Assembly: GCA_016839995.1 (NCBI GenBank)
Contig: JAEOTD010000064.1
Span: forward strand, 1 to 40,416
Reading direction: 5' to 3'
Length of the DNA stretch: 40,416 nt
Origin: Candidatus Hermodarchaeota archaeon
Lineage (GTDB): Archaea > Asgardarchaeota > Hermodarchaeia > Hermodarchaeales > Hermodarchaeaceae
The position numbers and the translations under genes were made by a program. Every line of letters starts with the position of its first letter. Position 1 is the first letter of the stretch. Of this stretch, positions 1 to 9,146 are shown piece by piece. The notes beneath the pieces are model-generated. The model worked only from the letters and a program-made list of their open reading frames with translations, searched no databases and had not been told where the DNA came from.

Positions 1-1218
1 ATGAGCAACTTTCGATTTCGATGCTTTAGGAATGTGAACAACCTTTTTCGCCTCATCGATTGCAAACAACTCATTCGTCATTGTTCCAAAGCCAACTCCT
101 TCACGTCCAACATCATTTGCCACAATCAAATCGGCTTTTGCCTTAACCAGACGTTTGTGCGCTCTCGCAACCAATTCATCATCAGAGACATCATGTTCGG
201 CTTTAAAAATGACAAGATATACAGACTCCTGAATTCCTTTGACAGTATCAACAATCTTCACAGTTGGTTGAAGGGCTACAGAAAGCGTTCGAGTTTTTGC
301 TGTCGGGACTTTCTCTTTTCGCTGCGTTTTTGGTGTCCAATCTGCCACTGCCGCTGCTGCTATGACAATATCGTATTCACGTGCTGATAACTCGCTTTTG
401 ACTGCCTCATACATTGCTTGAGTCGTCTCAGCATTAATGACCGTCACCTTCTCAGGAGGAGTAACTGTTCCATGACCATAAACCAAAGTGACATTTGCTC
501 CTCTTTCATATGCTGCTCTTGCAATTTCGACACCCATCCGACCCGAGCTCTTGCTAGTAATAATTCGAATTGGGTCAATATACTCAAGGGTTGGTCCTGC
601 GGTGATAAGAATTCGTTTTTTGGCAAAATCATGGTGCGTTCCCAACTTGGTTAGAACCGTAGCTACTACTTCCCTTGGGGTGGCAATCTTAGCTTTCCCC
701 TCCTCTAATCGAGGTCCTATGAACTCAACACCCCGGTCTTTAAGCTTCGCAATATTCTCGTTGAGAATGGGGTGTTTATACATCGAAGCATGCATGGCTG
801 GAACTATAACGAGGGGAATACCTGATCCAAACGCTGTAGTCACTGTGGATGTGACTGGGGTATCGTCAATACCCATAGCAATTTTTGATATGGTGTTTGC
901 AGTTGCAGGAGCTATTAGAATCAAATCTGCTTTTTCTTTATGTTCTCCAGCAAGGGAAACATGCTCAATTTTTCCGGTTAGTTTGGTGATGACGGGATTT
1001 CCTGTTGCCCATTCCAGCAAATATGGGTGAATTATCTCCTGAGCGGCATCTGAAAAAACAGCCACAACTTCTGCACCATGGCGCATTAATAACCGGGCTA
1101 TCTCCGAGCTCTGGACTGCGGCAACACTTCCAGTAACGCAGAGAACAATGAACTTACCTCGCAGTTCAGTTCCTAAGGTCTCGAGAATATCTTTTGATGG
1201 GTGTGTTTCCATTGGCAT
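1..1218 (-). CDS. coaBC: Bifunctional phosphopantothenoylcysteine decarboxylase / phosphopantothenate-cysteine ligase (partial, C-terminus runs off left edge)
   Basis: Manual minus-strand translation from ATG at 1218: MPMETHPSKDILETLGTELRGKFIVLCVTGSVAAVQSSEIARLLMRHGAEVVAVFSDAAQ...LILIAPATANTISKIAMGIDDTPVTS; near left edge ...SVYLVIFKAEHDVSDDELVARAHKRLVKAKADLIVANDVGREGVGFGT. In-frame TAG upstream of the ATG. Not in the ORF track because it has no stop in the window. Confidence 0.93.
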   Translation of the reverse strand, partial: MPMETHPSKDILETLGTELRGKFIVLCVTGSVAAVQSSEIARLLMRHGAEVVAVFSDAAQEIIHPYLLEWATGNPVITKLTGKIEHVSLAGEHKEKADLILIAPATANTISKIAMGIDDTPVTSTVTTAFGSGIPLVIVPAMHASMYKHPILNENIAKLKDRGVEFIGPRLEEGKAKIATPREVVATVLTKLGTHHDFAKKRILITAGPTLEYIDPIRIITSKSSGRMGVEIARAAYERGANVTLVYGHGTVTPPEKVTVINAETTQAMYEAVKSELSAREYDIVIAAAAVADWTPKTQRKEKVPTAKTRTLSVALQPTVKIVDTVKGIQESVYLVIFKAEHDVSDDELVARAHKRLVKAKADLIVANDVGREGVGFGTMTNELFAIDEAKKVVHIPKASKSKVAH

Positions 1219-1256
1219 CAGAATCGTATCCTTGGTTCTCTTCTATTTGTTCACCC

Positions 1257-2027
1257 TTAATGGTAAGTATGTTTCTTCGTGGGATATTTGCCCTCCCTAA
1301 CCTCTTCCATAAATTCCGTAACTGCTTCACCAATAATTATGTTCAAGCTAGAATACTGTTTAACGAACTTCGGGAGATGGTCATTACTTGTCATACCAAG
1401 AAGTTCGGTGATTACCAATACTTGACCATCACAGTACTTTCCCGCCCCAATTCCTATAGTTGGGCTCTTCACATCATGTGTAATCTTCCGCGCTAGCCAT
1501 TCTGGTATACACTCTAACACCATGGCAAATACGCCCAGTTTATCCATTGCTAATGCATCACGCCAGATTTGATCAGCTTGTTCAGGGGTCTTACCTTGAA
1601 CACGGAATTTCTCTGCGTACTGGGGAAGGAGACCCACGTGCCCCATGACAGGAATATCCTCTTTTAGTAGAATTTTAATGACTTCAGGTTGATGCCCTTC
1701 GATTTTCACTGCATGGGCTCCAGCTTCACATAGCTGCTTTGCATTGGCTAGCGCTTGGTCTGGTGTGTCATAACTGTGGATTGGCATATCGGCAACGATA
1801 ATCGTATTCTTTGCCCCCCGTGCGACTGCATGGGTATGGTATACCATTGCATCCATAGTGACTTGTTTCGTGTCAGGATTTCCTTGAAAAACCATGCCCA
1901 GACTGTCTCCAACCAAAATCATGTCAATATTAACGCGATCAAGAATTCTGGCAATCTGATAATCATATGCAGTTAGCATAACGATTCTTTGTTTTCCTTT
2001 CAACGCTTGGATTTCGGTAGTATTCAT
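1257..2027 (-). CDS. panB: 3-methyl-2-oxobutanoate hydroxymethyltransferase
   Basis: ORF 256 aa; MLTAYDYQIARILDRVNIDMILVGDSLGMVFQG, PVMGHVGLLPQ, GIGAGKYCDGQVLVITELLG typical of PanB. Confidence 0.97.
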   Translation of the reverse strand: MNTTEIQALKGKQRIVMLTAYDYQIARILDRVNIDMILVGDSLGMVFQGNPDTKQVTMDAMVYHTHAVARGAKNTIIVADMPIHSYDTPDQALANAKQLCEAGAHAVKIEGHQPEVIKILLKEDIPVMGHVGLLPQYAEKFRVQGKTPEQADQIWRDALAMDKLGVFAMVLECIPEWLARKITHDVKSPTIGIGAGKYCDGQVLVITELLGMTSNDHLPKFVKQYSSLNIIIGEAVTEFMEEVREGKYPTKKHTYH

Positions 2028-2917
2028 TGATTTTCATCCTCTATGAACCTAATCAACTGGGTAAGCACTTCATTAACCGGGGTCGGAATCTTGTGGCGCT
2101 TTCCTAGTTCAACAATCCTTCCATTAAGAAATTTGATTTCCGTTTTCCGTCCTCTCAAGATATCCTGAAACATTGAAGTTCGGTTTTCAAAATTCGGAAA
2201 TTGCGTTTCCATTATCTGGAGAAGACTCAAATCTAGCTTAATTCCCTCAGCTTGGCCCACAGCTATACATTCCTCTACAACGCCACGACGAATATTCTCC
2301 AGCTCTGGAGACACGAGTTTCTTCGTAGGTATTTGTAAAATTGCGCTTAATGGGTTAGCTACACAATTGATAGCTACTTTTCGCCACACATCTGTACTAA
2401 ATTCCTCTGAGTTAACAACATCAAGTCCTGACGATTGAAATAATTCAGTAACTTTCAACGATGCAGTATCTGAATCCAAGAACGTGAAACCCAATCGAGC
2501 ATGAATTTGCCCGGGCTCAAGGAATTCTGCTCCAAATGCAACGATCCCACGAATAATATTAGAGTCGGATCCTAATGCAGAATGACCGGTTTCCTTAATT
2601 CCCAATCCGTTTTGTAACAGTAAAATCATGGTGTCCTTTCGAAGTAATTGACGGATTGATGTGAGAACCTCGTGTAACTGATGGGCCTTCACAGTCACCA
2701 TTAGAAGCGTTTGGGGAAGAATGTCCTCCACTTTGGTTGCTGTTTTCATTTTGTAGGTTCCAGCTGCGTCACCGGTAACGGATAAACCTCTTTCACGGAT
2801 TGCTTTCATATGAGCAGGGCGTCCTATCAGAGTAACATCGTGTTTTTGGGAAAGAAGCGCGCCATAGGTGGATCCTATAGCACCAGCTCCCAACACAACG
2901 ATGTGGTTGAAAGTCAT
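2024..2917 (-). CDS. panE: 2-dehydropantoate 2-reductase (ketopantoate reductase)
   Basis: ORF 297 aa; N-terminal VVLGAGAIGSTYGALLSQKHDVTLIGR Rossmann motif, WRKVAINCVANPLSAIL; 4-nt overlap with panB. Confidence 0.95.
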   Translation of the reverse strand: MTFNHIVVLGAGAIGSTYGALLSQKHDVTLIGRPAHMKAIRERGLSVTGDAAGTYKMKTATKVEDILPQTLLMVTVKAHQLHEVLTSIRQLLRKDTMILLLQNGLGIKETGHSALGSDSNIIRGIVAFGAEFLEPGQIHARLGFTFLDSDTASLKVTELFQSSGLDVVNSEEFSTDVWRKVAINCVANPLSAILQIPTKKLVSPELENIRRGVVEECIAVGQAEGIKLDLSLLQIMETQFPNFENRTSMFQDILRGRKTEIKFLNGRIVELGKRHKIPTPVNEVLTQLIRFIEDENQ

Positions 2918-3714
2918 TCTGGGTTACCTCCTGCACTCTGAGCCCCTTGGGCTTTAGCCAACCCATTTAGACGACGATTGATGTGTTGAATTGCTTGAGA
3001 GAGATTCTGTTGATTATCGAATTTATCAACAATGTTTTGAAGAGATTCTACGGATTCCTTTCGAAGTTTTCTGACTGTTGCATTCAGCAGAGGTAAGGCA
3101 CGAACAACGTTATCCACGATTGTTATACCAGCCATTTGCGCAGTACGTGATAACGGATTCAAATCCACTGTGATCACCCTTTTTCCTAATCGAACAAGCC
3201 CTTCCGTTCGATCTCCATCCTCCAATGGTACAAAAACCACGTCTGCGATGAACAATCCACGATGATCAACTATCCGGCGCTCGCTATGAATTTCTGGAAT
3301 TGTCTCATGGTATTTGGAGTCAAGACCATAAACTTCCTTGGCTCCCACATCCTGTAAAACCTTCCAAATGGCCTCTTCTCGTTCTTTTGATCTATGGTAC
3401 AAATTAATTTCCAGCTTCGCTTTCGAAGTTTTTGCCAGCTTCACGAGTTCCTCTGGCACTAAGGCTGCTACGTTACCATTCACAGATAACACGGAATTTT
3501 GACCAAGTAACAGACTTGCCGCAGCAGCTTTGATGGCTTGCTTTGCATTATCAGTAGTGTTTTCACCAATTAGGTAGTCAAACGCCTCCCCTCGTCCGTG
3601 AGCAAACAGTCCAAAGGCAGAAGTTACTCCAATCTCAAACCCATGCACAAGTTTCGCTCGAATACGCAAAGACGTGGCTCGAGGGTGTTTTAGTGAAACC
3701 TTATTTTCATGCAT
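2914..3714 (-). CDS. 4-phosphopantoate--beta-alanine ligase (archaeal phosphopantothenate synthetase, DUF137 type)
   Basis: ORF 266 aa; HPRATSLRIRAKLVHGFEIGVTSAFGLFAHGRGEAFDYLIGE, ADVVFVPLEDGDRTEGLVRLGKRVITVDLNPLSRTAQMAGITIVDN; lies in CoA operon. Confidence 0.92.
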   Translation of the reverse strand: MHENKVSLKHPRATSLRIRAKLVHGFEIGVTSAFGLFAHGRGEAFDYLIGENTTDNAKQAIKAAAASLLLGQNSVLSVNGNVAALVPEELVKLAKTSKAKLEINLYHRSKEREEAIWKVLQDVGAKEVYGLDSKYHETIPEIHSERRIVDHRGLFIADVVFVPLEDGDRTEGLVRLGKRVITVDLNPLSRTAQMAGITIVDNVVRALPLLNATVRKLRKESVESLQNIVDKFDNQQNLSQAIQHINRRLNGLAKAQGAQSAGGNPE

Positions 3715-4624
3715 CTAGCACTCTCGCTCCTTCACAATCGATATCCATAACAAGTACTTCATTTTCTGGAATCTGATGAAGCTCAAAAATCGTCACCAAT
3801 TCATGAACGTCATCAGGTAAAACAAGAGAAAAGACATTTTCTCCAAATATTGCCGAACTACAAGTGAAACCTGCCTTATCGGCATCCTTTAGCACGGCAT
3901 TCACTCGTTTAGTGATAATTCCGATATGTTCCGCAAAATGACGGGAATACTCTAGGAAATTTGCAACTGTTGGATTCCCTCGAAGGGCGTCTGTTAACAG
4001 TCCACCCCGCTCATTAATTCGTCTTCGGGATGTAGGGTTGTTCAGGTGTTTGGGTGTTGGAATTGGTCCAAATGGTAAACAAACTACTTTGTATTCAGCA
4101 CTGGAAGGGAGGATTTCGACTTTTCCAAATCCTGGTCCACCAGCTGCGCTTCGAATTTCAATTCCTCCAAAAAACTCCGCTATCACCGTACCCAATCCTG
4201 TACGATGTTCAACCTCAACGATATGCGCAATCTGTGCTGTCTTTTCCTTCGAGAAACCTAGTTCGAGAGCCTTATTCAAAGCTAGTGCTAAACTAAGTGC
4301 TCCAGCTCCACTGGTGCCAAACCCTGAACCAATTGGTAAATCCGCTTCATGATTAATACGAATATCAAAGCATTGTTCGGCTTCATGTTCTAGAAAACGA
4401 GATATGATGCTTTCAGATACAGGAGCCTCATAATTCGGATCCCCGTTAATTTCTATCCGAATCCTTGTAGCGGCCGCAGGATTGACCTCAACACTGGTAT
4501 TGACGCCTTTACTCACAGAAACTCCTGCTCCACGGGATCCCCGTTCTAAAAGATTCACAGCTTCATCACAAATTTGGAAGAAACCTGTGATATGGCCTGG
4601 CGAAAACGCGCGAATCTTATTCAT
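3707..4624 (-). CDS. Pantoate kinase (archaeal GHMP kinase)
   Basis: ORF runs to 4747 but likely start is ATG at 4624 (MNKIRAFSPGHITGFFQICDEAVNLLERGSRGAGVSVSKGV); GHMP motif LPIGSGFGTSGAGALSLALALN; C-terminus overlaps PPS gene. Confidence 0.92.
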   Translation of the reverse strand: MNKIRAFSPGHITGFFQICDEAVNLLERGSRGAGVSVSKGVNTSVEVNPAAATRIRIEINGDPNYEAPVSESIISRFLEHEAEQCFDIRINHEADLPIGSGFGTSGAGALSLALALNKALELGFSKEKTAQIAHIVEVEHRTGLGTVIAEFFGGIEIRSAAGGPGFGKVEILPSSAEYKVVCLPFGPIPTPKHLNNPTSRRRINERGGLLTDALRGNPTVANFLEYSRHFAEHIGIITKRVNAVLKDADKAGFTCSSAIFGENVFSLVLPDDVHELVTIFELHQIPENEVLVMDIDCEGARVLDA

Positions 4625-4705
4625 CTTGAAGTCCTGCCTGTGGGGGCCTTGAGTTTTGTTATTATGACGCGTGGTACTTATTAAGAAAATAAATATTCTG
4701 CTACA

Positions 4706-4728
4706 GAAATTTAAATTATTTAAATTTC
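4706..4728. promoter_or_regulatory. 23-nt AT-rich inverted repeat (GAAATTTAAA-TTA-TTTAAATTTC) upstream of the CoA operon
   Basis: Perfect 10-bp arms with 3-nt spacer, about 82 nt upstream of the pantoate kinase ATG, in the divergent intergenic region with the ECF S-component gene. Contains TATA-like TTTAAA. Confidence 0.45.
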
Positions 4729-4913
4729 CTAACAGCTTCGGAGTCAAAACAAATCTGTTTGGTTCGCGCCCTATTGGCTAGAGTCTACTGGTACTGGCAT
4801 GATAGTCATCCAAGAAGGTGAAAAGTTCTTTCTTCTATCACAGAACCTATTCCAATCAATCTATTGCTCAACCATGACATACATAAATGGCGAAAATCCT
4901 ATAACAAATTGAA

Positions 4914-5696
4914 GTGAGGAATATGAAGACGGCACAATCATCAACATTTCTTCCACTAATGCCAAAATCGTTACTCATTTCAATAGCAGCCTTGATGACT
5001 GCATTAGTGGCGGTATTAACTGCCGCGTTTCAAATTTATGTCCCTTTCACTCAAGGTTATTTCAATTTAGGCGAAGTGGCGGTTTTCATCACAGCGATTC
5101 TTTTTGGACCAATTATCGGCGCTGTGGCAGGAGGAGTGGGGTCTATGATGGCTGACATTGCCACAGGATATGTTCACTATGCACTAGCCACACTAATTAT
5201 CAAGGGTGCTGAGGGATTTCTCGTTGGGTATTTGAGTTGGATATTTCGTGGACGCTTCTCTTCAAACCAGCTCAGATATTTGGGAATCGGACTGGGATTT
5301 GGTCTGGCTGCTTGTCTTATAATCATCGGTGTTCTTCGTTTCAGCGGTGAACTGGAATGGAGTGGAGGCGGTTCAACTCTTCCTTGGTGGCTTATTCCCT
5401 TCTTTCTGCCCTCATGGGCCTGGATAATCTTTGGATTGATTTTCGGATCGATTACTATGTATATCACTCTCAGATATGATGCACAAGCCGCTTGGAGCGC
5501 AACCGCCATGCTGGTCGGAGGTGCAGTAATGATAAGTGGTTACTTCCTATTCCAGTTGGTTATCTTCCAATATGCAGCCTTTGCGGAATTACCTTTCAAC
5601 TTCATGCAAGTCATTATTGGAATCATGGTAGCGCTACCAATTTCTGAACGATTATTCCCGACTGTGAAGAATTTAGGGTGGAAAGGGGAATCCTAA
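4914..5696 (+). CDS. ECF transporter substrate-binding (S) component-like membrane protein
   Basis: ORF 260 aa, multiple TM segments; LTAAFQIYVPFTQGYFNLGEVAVFITAILFGPIIGAVAGGVGSMMADIATGYVHYALATLIIKGAEGFLVGY typical of ECF S components. Confidence 0.85.
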   Translation: MRNMKTAQSSTFLPLMPKSLLISIAALMTALVAVLTAAFQIYVPFTQGYFNLGEVAVFITAILFGPIIGAVAGGVGSMMADIATGYVHYALATLIIKGAEGFLVGYLSWIFRGRFSSNQLRYLGIGLGFGLAACLIIIGVLRFSGELEWSGGGSTLPWWLIPFFLPSWAWIIFGLIFGSITMYITLRYDAQAAWSATAMLVGGAVMISGYFLFQLVIFQYAAFAELPFNFMQVIIGIMVALPISERLFPTVKNLGWKGES

Positions 5697-5758
5697 AGTC
5701 TAGCGCAGATTTTTAGGGAGTCGAATCAAGTGTTATCTCCAATATCAATTGACATTTA

Positions 5759-6163
5759 GTGGTACGAATGACCGAGCCCCCGGACATTGAGGATCCAATG
5801 GAAGCTATAATGCAAATACTTCGGGAGGCTGAACAAAGTGTGGACGGCATTCAAGGCGTTGCGGTTGTATCAACTGACGGTCTCCCGATGGCCAGTGCAG
5901 TTGATGCTAAAATTGAGGAGGCTGAACTCGCGGCACTTGCATCATCTATGCTCTCCATCGGGTCAACGGCTATGGACAATCTCAAGAAGGGCGAACTGGA
6001 CAATATCTATGTCAAATGTGACCGAGGCTATATTCTCCTCAGGTATAGTGGACCTTTAGCCGTTGTTTTGTTTATTACAAAGAAGAACGCACGCTTGGGG
6101 CCACTAATGCTTGAACTCAAACGAACTGCTGCGCGTCTTGAAAAGATGCTGGGTTTTGGTTAA
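5759..6163 (+). CDS. Roadblock/LC7 domain protein
   Basis: ORF 134 aa (GTG 5759 or ATG 5768); GIQGVAVVSTDGLPMASAVDAKIEEAELAALASSMLSIG...ILLRYSGPLAVVLFITKKNARLGPLMLELKRTAARLEKML. Confidence 0.92.
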   Translation: MVRMTEPPDIEDPMEAIMQILREAEQSVDGIQGVAVVSTDGLPMASAVDAKIEEAELAALASSMLSIGSTAMDNLKKGELDNIYVKCDRGYILLRYSGPLAVVLFITKKNARLGPLMLELKRTAARLEKMLGFG

Positions 6164-6180
6164 TGAAGCCGGTCTGGGAT

Positions 6181-6939
6181 TTAAAACTCTAAATACCGAA
6201 TTATCTCATCTATCCCAATATCATTACGAACACTAGTTCGGAATACTTTGAGGTTTGGATTAATCTGTGTGGCATCTTGTTCTAATTGATTAACGTCAAC
6301 CTCCATTACCTCTGCCAAATCGATTTTGTTTATCACCAAAATATCTGCTTCGTGAAACATGACGGGGTGTTTTTGAATCATCCAAGGTCCTTCAGTCACA
6401 CTGACGACGACCAATCGCAAATGGCTGCCCAAGGGAAAATCAGCAGGGCAGATTAGGTTGCCAACATTCTCGATAATGATGATTTTTGTTGAGCTCAGAT
6501 CGACCACGTCAAGGGCTTTTTTGATTAGCTTCGCATCAAGGTGGCATTCAACGCCAGTGTTTACTTGAATTGTTTTCACACCATGTTTGGCTATACGATC
6601 CGCATCAATTGTAGTCGTAACATCACCTGCGATTACTAGAATCTCATCTCGACGACTAGCGAGTTTCTGTGAGATGGCTTCAATTAACGAAGTCTTTCCT
6701 GAGCCTACACTGCCCAAGATGTTAATGGTTCGAATACCCTGACTATCGAAATATTCCAGATTCTCACGGGCAAGTGATTTATTTCGGTCCATGAAATTTT
6801 CTTCTAACGTAATATCAATGGTCTCAGAACTATGTGGGTGCGAATGCCTGTGGCTATGTCCGTGTGAGTGCCCATGATGGTGTTCACCTTCATCCGGGGT
6901 AATGATAGTGCGTTTCTTCTCTTCATCTTTTCGTCCCAT
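6181..6939 (-). CDS. hypB: Hydrogenase/urease nickel incorporation GTPase HypB with His-rich N-terminus
   Basis: ORF 252 aa; HHHGHSHGHSHRHSHPHS, INILGSVGSGKTSLIEAI P-loop, NTGVECHLDAKLIKKAL, IIIIENVGNLICPADFPLG. Confidence 0.96.
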   Translation of the reverse strand: MGRKDEEKKRTIITPDEGEHHHGHSHGHSHRHSHPHSSETIDITLEENFMDRNKSLARENLEYFDSQGIRTINILGSVGSGKTSLIEAISQKLASRRDEILVIAGDVTTTIDADRIAKHGVKTIQVNTGVECHLDAKLIKKALDVVDLSSTKIIIIENVGNLICPADFPLGSHLRLVVVSVTEGPWMIQKHPVMFHEADILVINKIDLAEVMEVDVNQLEQDATQINPNLKVFRTSVRNDIGIDEIIRYLEF

Positions 6940-7090
6940 TAAGAGACCTCCTAATACATTGGCATATCCCGCTCCTGTACTTTTTGAATCATTCCTTCAT
7001 TCTAGAAGACGAGTAAAAAAGCGACAAAAATCTGGGCTTTTTTAAATAAATAGAAGTTGCACTATATACGGGGCGGTTGGAGGAATTTCG

Positions 7091-7876
7091 GTGCAGGCTT
7101 TTCACATTACTGAAACCCGAGCCATTGTCCCAGTTACTCGGAAGTTAACTCAACTTCGATTTACTGTAGATGATTTATCTGCTCCATTAGTTTCTGGCGA
7201 TGAGGAAGGAGCAAAGCGTGGTCGTATGAGTACTCGACGGATTGGGCAGCTGTTGCCTAAAGCCGTTTTACAATGTCAGAAAGCATCATCGAAGTTCATT
7301 GAATTAAATCTCACCTACGATCGGATTCTTAGGATCCCAGAACCCAGAGGACGCGATAAACGGTATCGCCAAGTCTCGTATTCAGTAACTTCACAGATTC
7401 TCTGGCGTCCTGAAACAGGGTTTTGTTTTATAATGGATGTTCCTCGTCGAGCTGTCGGTGCTGCTACATGGATTTTATCATCCGCGGTCCTTGGTTACCC
7501 GGGTCGGTTATCTGCCTTTGATATCGATAACAGAAAAATGCGAAAAGTAATCCGATATCTAACTGGCACATCAAATGGAGGCCCAGGAGAGTTGGTTCGT
7601 GCGGTATTTCGTGACATCGAGCTCGATGGGAGTTCCCTTGATGAGGTCAATATCCGTGCGCGTGAATTAGAGAAATTAGCCATTTACAAGGATGTTCAAA
7701 AGAGCGCTGGTTCAATTCATGCCATTAGCTTCCTTACTCCAATTATTGGTGACATTGGTCGTCCGTTAGCTTGTCGAATGGATGCCACAGGCGCTGTTCA
7801 GATTTATTCACAACGGCTTTCCAATGAAGCCCTTCGCGCCCTTGTTCTTTGGTTTGAGGACATGCTTGCGAAGTAA
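7091..7876 (+). CDS. Hypothetical protein (261 aa)
   Basis: Long ORF with no recognised motif; preceded by TATA-like ttttttaaataaata and a GGAGG-like site. Confidence 0.8.
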   Translation: MQAFHITETRAIVPVTRKLTQLRFTVDDLSAPLVSGDEEGAKRGRMSTRRIGQLLPKAVLQCQKASSKFIELNLTYDRILRIPEPRGRDKRYRQVSYSVTSQILWRPETGFCFIMDVPRRAVGAATWILSSAVLGYPGRLSAFDIDNRKMRKVIRYLTGTSNGGPGELVRAVFRDIELDGSSLDEVNIRARELEKLAIYKDVQKSAGSIHAISFLTPIIGDIGRPLACRMDATGAVQIYSQRLSNEALRALVLWFEDMLAK

Positions 7877-7967
7877 TCTAACTTCATAGATTCTGCCAAA
7901 TCGCATCCACTAAGCTTATTTGCATTGGGTCAAAGGTAAGGGACACCGCCACGTGAGGATACCGTCC

Positions 7968-8858
7968 ATGGTGTTAGTTACAAGTGGAAGCGCATCCAAA
8001 TTCTTAGCCTGGAATGTTGCGCAGCAGCTCAAAGCCCAGTACTTGAATACCGAGGTTAAGCACTTCCCTGATGGTGAAACATACATTCGCTTTCTCGGTG
8101 AAGTAACAAAAGAAGAGGTTATTGTTGTTCAATCCTTGGCACTAAAACCCAATGATTACCTCATTGAACTCTTCCTCATGCTTGACGCCCTCAAAGATCT
8201 CAAAGCAAAACGCGTTATTACCGTTCTACCCTATTTTGCTTATGCAAGACAAGATGAGCGATTCAAATCAGGTGAAGCCATTAGCCTAAAAACGGTAAGT
8301 CGACTCATCGAGGCGGCTGGTTCCGAGTATATCTTCACCATCGATTCCCATCGCCACCGTGTCGTTGATCAGGATGATCTCACTACAATTCCCTTACATG
8401 ACCTAACAGCAATGACTGAATTAGCTAAACACATGAATAACAAACACCCGCTACACAATCCCGCCGTCATTGGGCCAGACGCCGAAGCAGGAGCATGGGC
8501 TAAAACAGCAGCTGATACCCTCTCTGTTGATTATGATGCTCTTGAAAAAACACGGCACGACGCAGAAACTGTGGAAATTAAACCACGCAAATTGGACCTC
8601 AAAGGACGAGATGTCCTAATTGTTGACGATATCATTAGTACAGGTAATACCATTATCAAAGCCATTGATGTTTTGAAGAAAAACGGAGCTAAGAACATCT
8701 ATGTGGCTTGCACACATCCCCTTCTTGTCCTCAATGCACTTGTTCGGATATACGACGCAGGTGCCCTCGATGTCGTAGGAACAGATACAGTCCCATCTGC
8801 AATCAGCCATGTTTCAGTAGCACCTGTCATTGCTGACGCCATAAAGAAACTGAAGTAA
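7968..8858 (+). CDS. prs: Ribose-phosphate pyrophosphokinase (PRPP synthetase)
   Basis: ORF 7920..8858; likely start ATG 7968 (MVLVTSGSASKFLAWNVAQQL); HFPDGETYIRF, PYFAYARQDERFKSGEAIS, DVLIVDDIISTGNTIIKAIDVL PRPP-binding motif. Confidence 0.96.
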   Translation: MVLVTSGSASKFLAWNVAQQLKAQYLNTEVKHFPDGETYIRFLGEVTKEEVIVVQSLALKPNDYLIELFLMLDALKDLKAKRVITVLPYFAYARQDERFKSGEAISLKTVSRLIEAAGSEYIFTIDSHRHRVVDQDDLTTIPLHDLTAMTELAKHMNNKHPLHNPAVIGPDAEAGAWAKTAADTLSVDYDALEKTRHDAETVEIKPRKLDLKGRDVLIVDDIISTGNTIIKAIDVLKKNGAKNIYVACTHPLLVLNALVRIYDAGALDVVGTDTVPSAISHVSVAPVIADAIKKLK

Positions 8859-8873
8859 CCGGTGAAATATTGA

Positions 8874-9122
8874 ATGCCTGCTCCTCGAAAATTCTGGAAA
8901 GCACTCAAGTGTCCTATCTGTGGTGAACGTGCCGTATTCTATGTAACCATGGATGCAGTGAAAGATGCCAAACAATATCCGGTTCCTTTTGAAGTCATCC
9001 ATGAAGATCATAAATTCACAATTTTCCTTGACTCAGGGCTGCTCATTAGTCGAATAGAAGAACCAAAAGAAGTCCCTCCACCAGCACCAAAGAAGAAAAC
9101 CAAAAGCAAAAAGACTAAATAA
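8874..9122 (+). CDS. Small zinc-binding-like protein with Lys-rich C-terminal tail
   Basis: ORF 82 aa; KCPICGERAVFYVT (CxxC) and KKKTKSKKTK tail; follows prs by 15 nt. Confidence 0.7.
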   Translation: MPAPRKFWKALKCPICGERAVFYVTMDAVKDAKQYPVPFEVIHEDHKFTIFLDSGLLISRIEEPKEVPPPAPKKKTKSKKTK

Positions 9123-9146
9123 GGCAGTCTCAACTTTTTGCGCTGG

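Noticed and set aside
1-1030. Plus-strand ORFs at 1-387, 418-654 and 488-1030
   Set aside because: Antisense to coaBC, whose translation is clearly a known enzyme.
4038-4352. 104-aa plus-strand ORF and the overlapping 4054..4296 ORF
   Set aside because: Antisense to pantoate kinase, no motif or RBS support.
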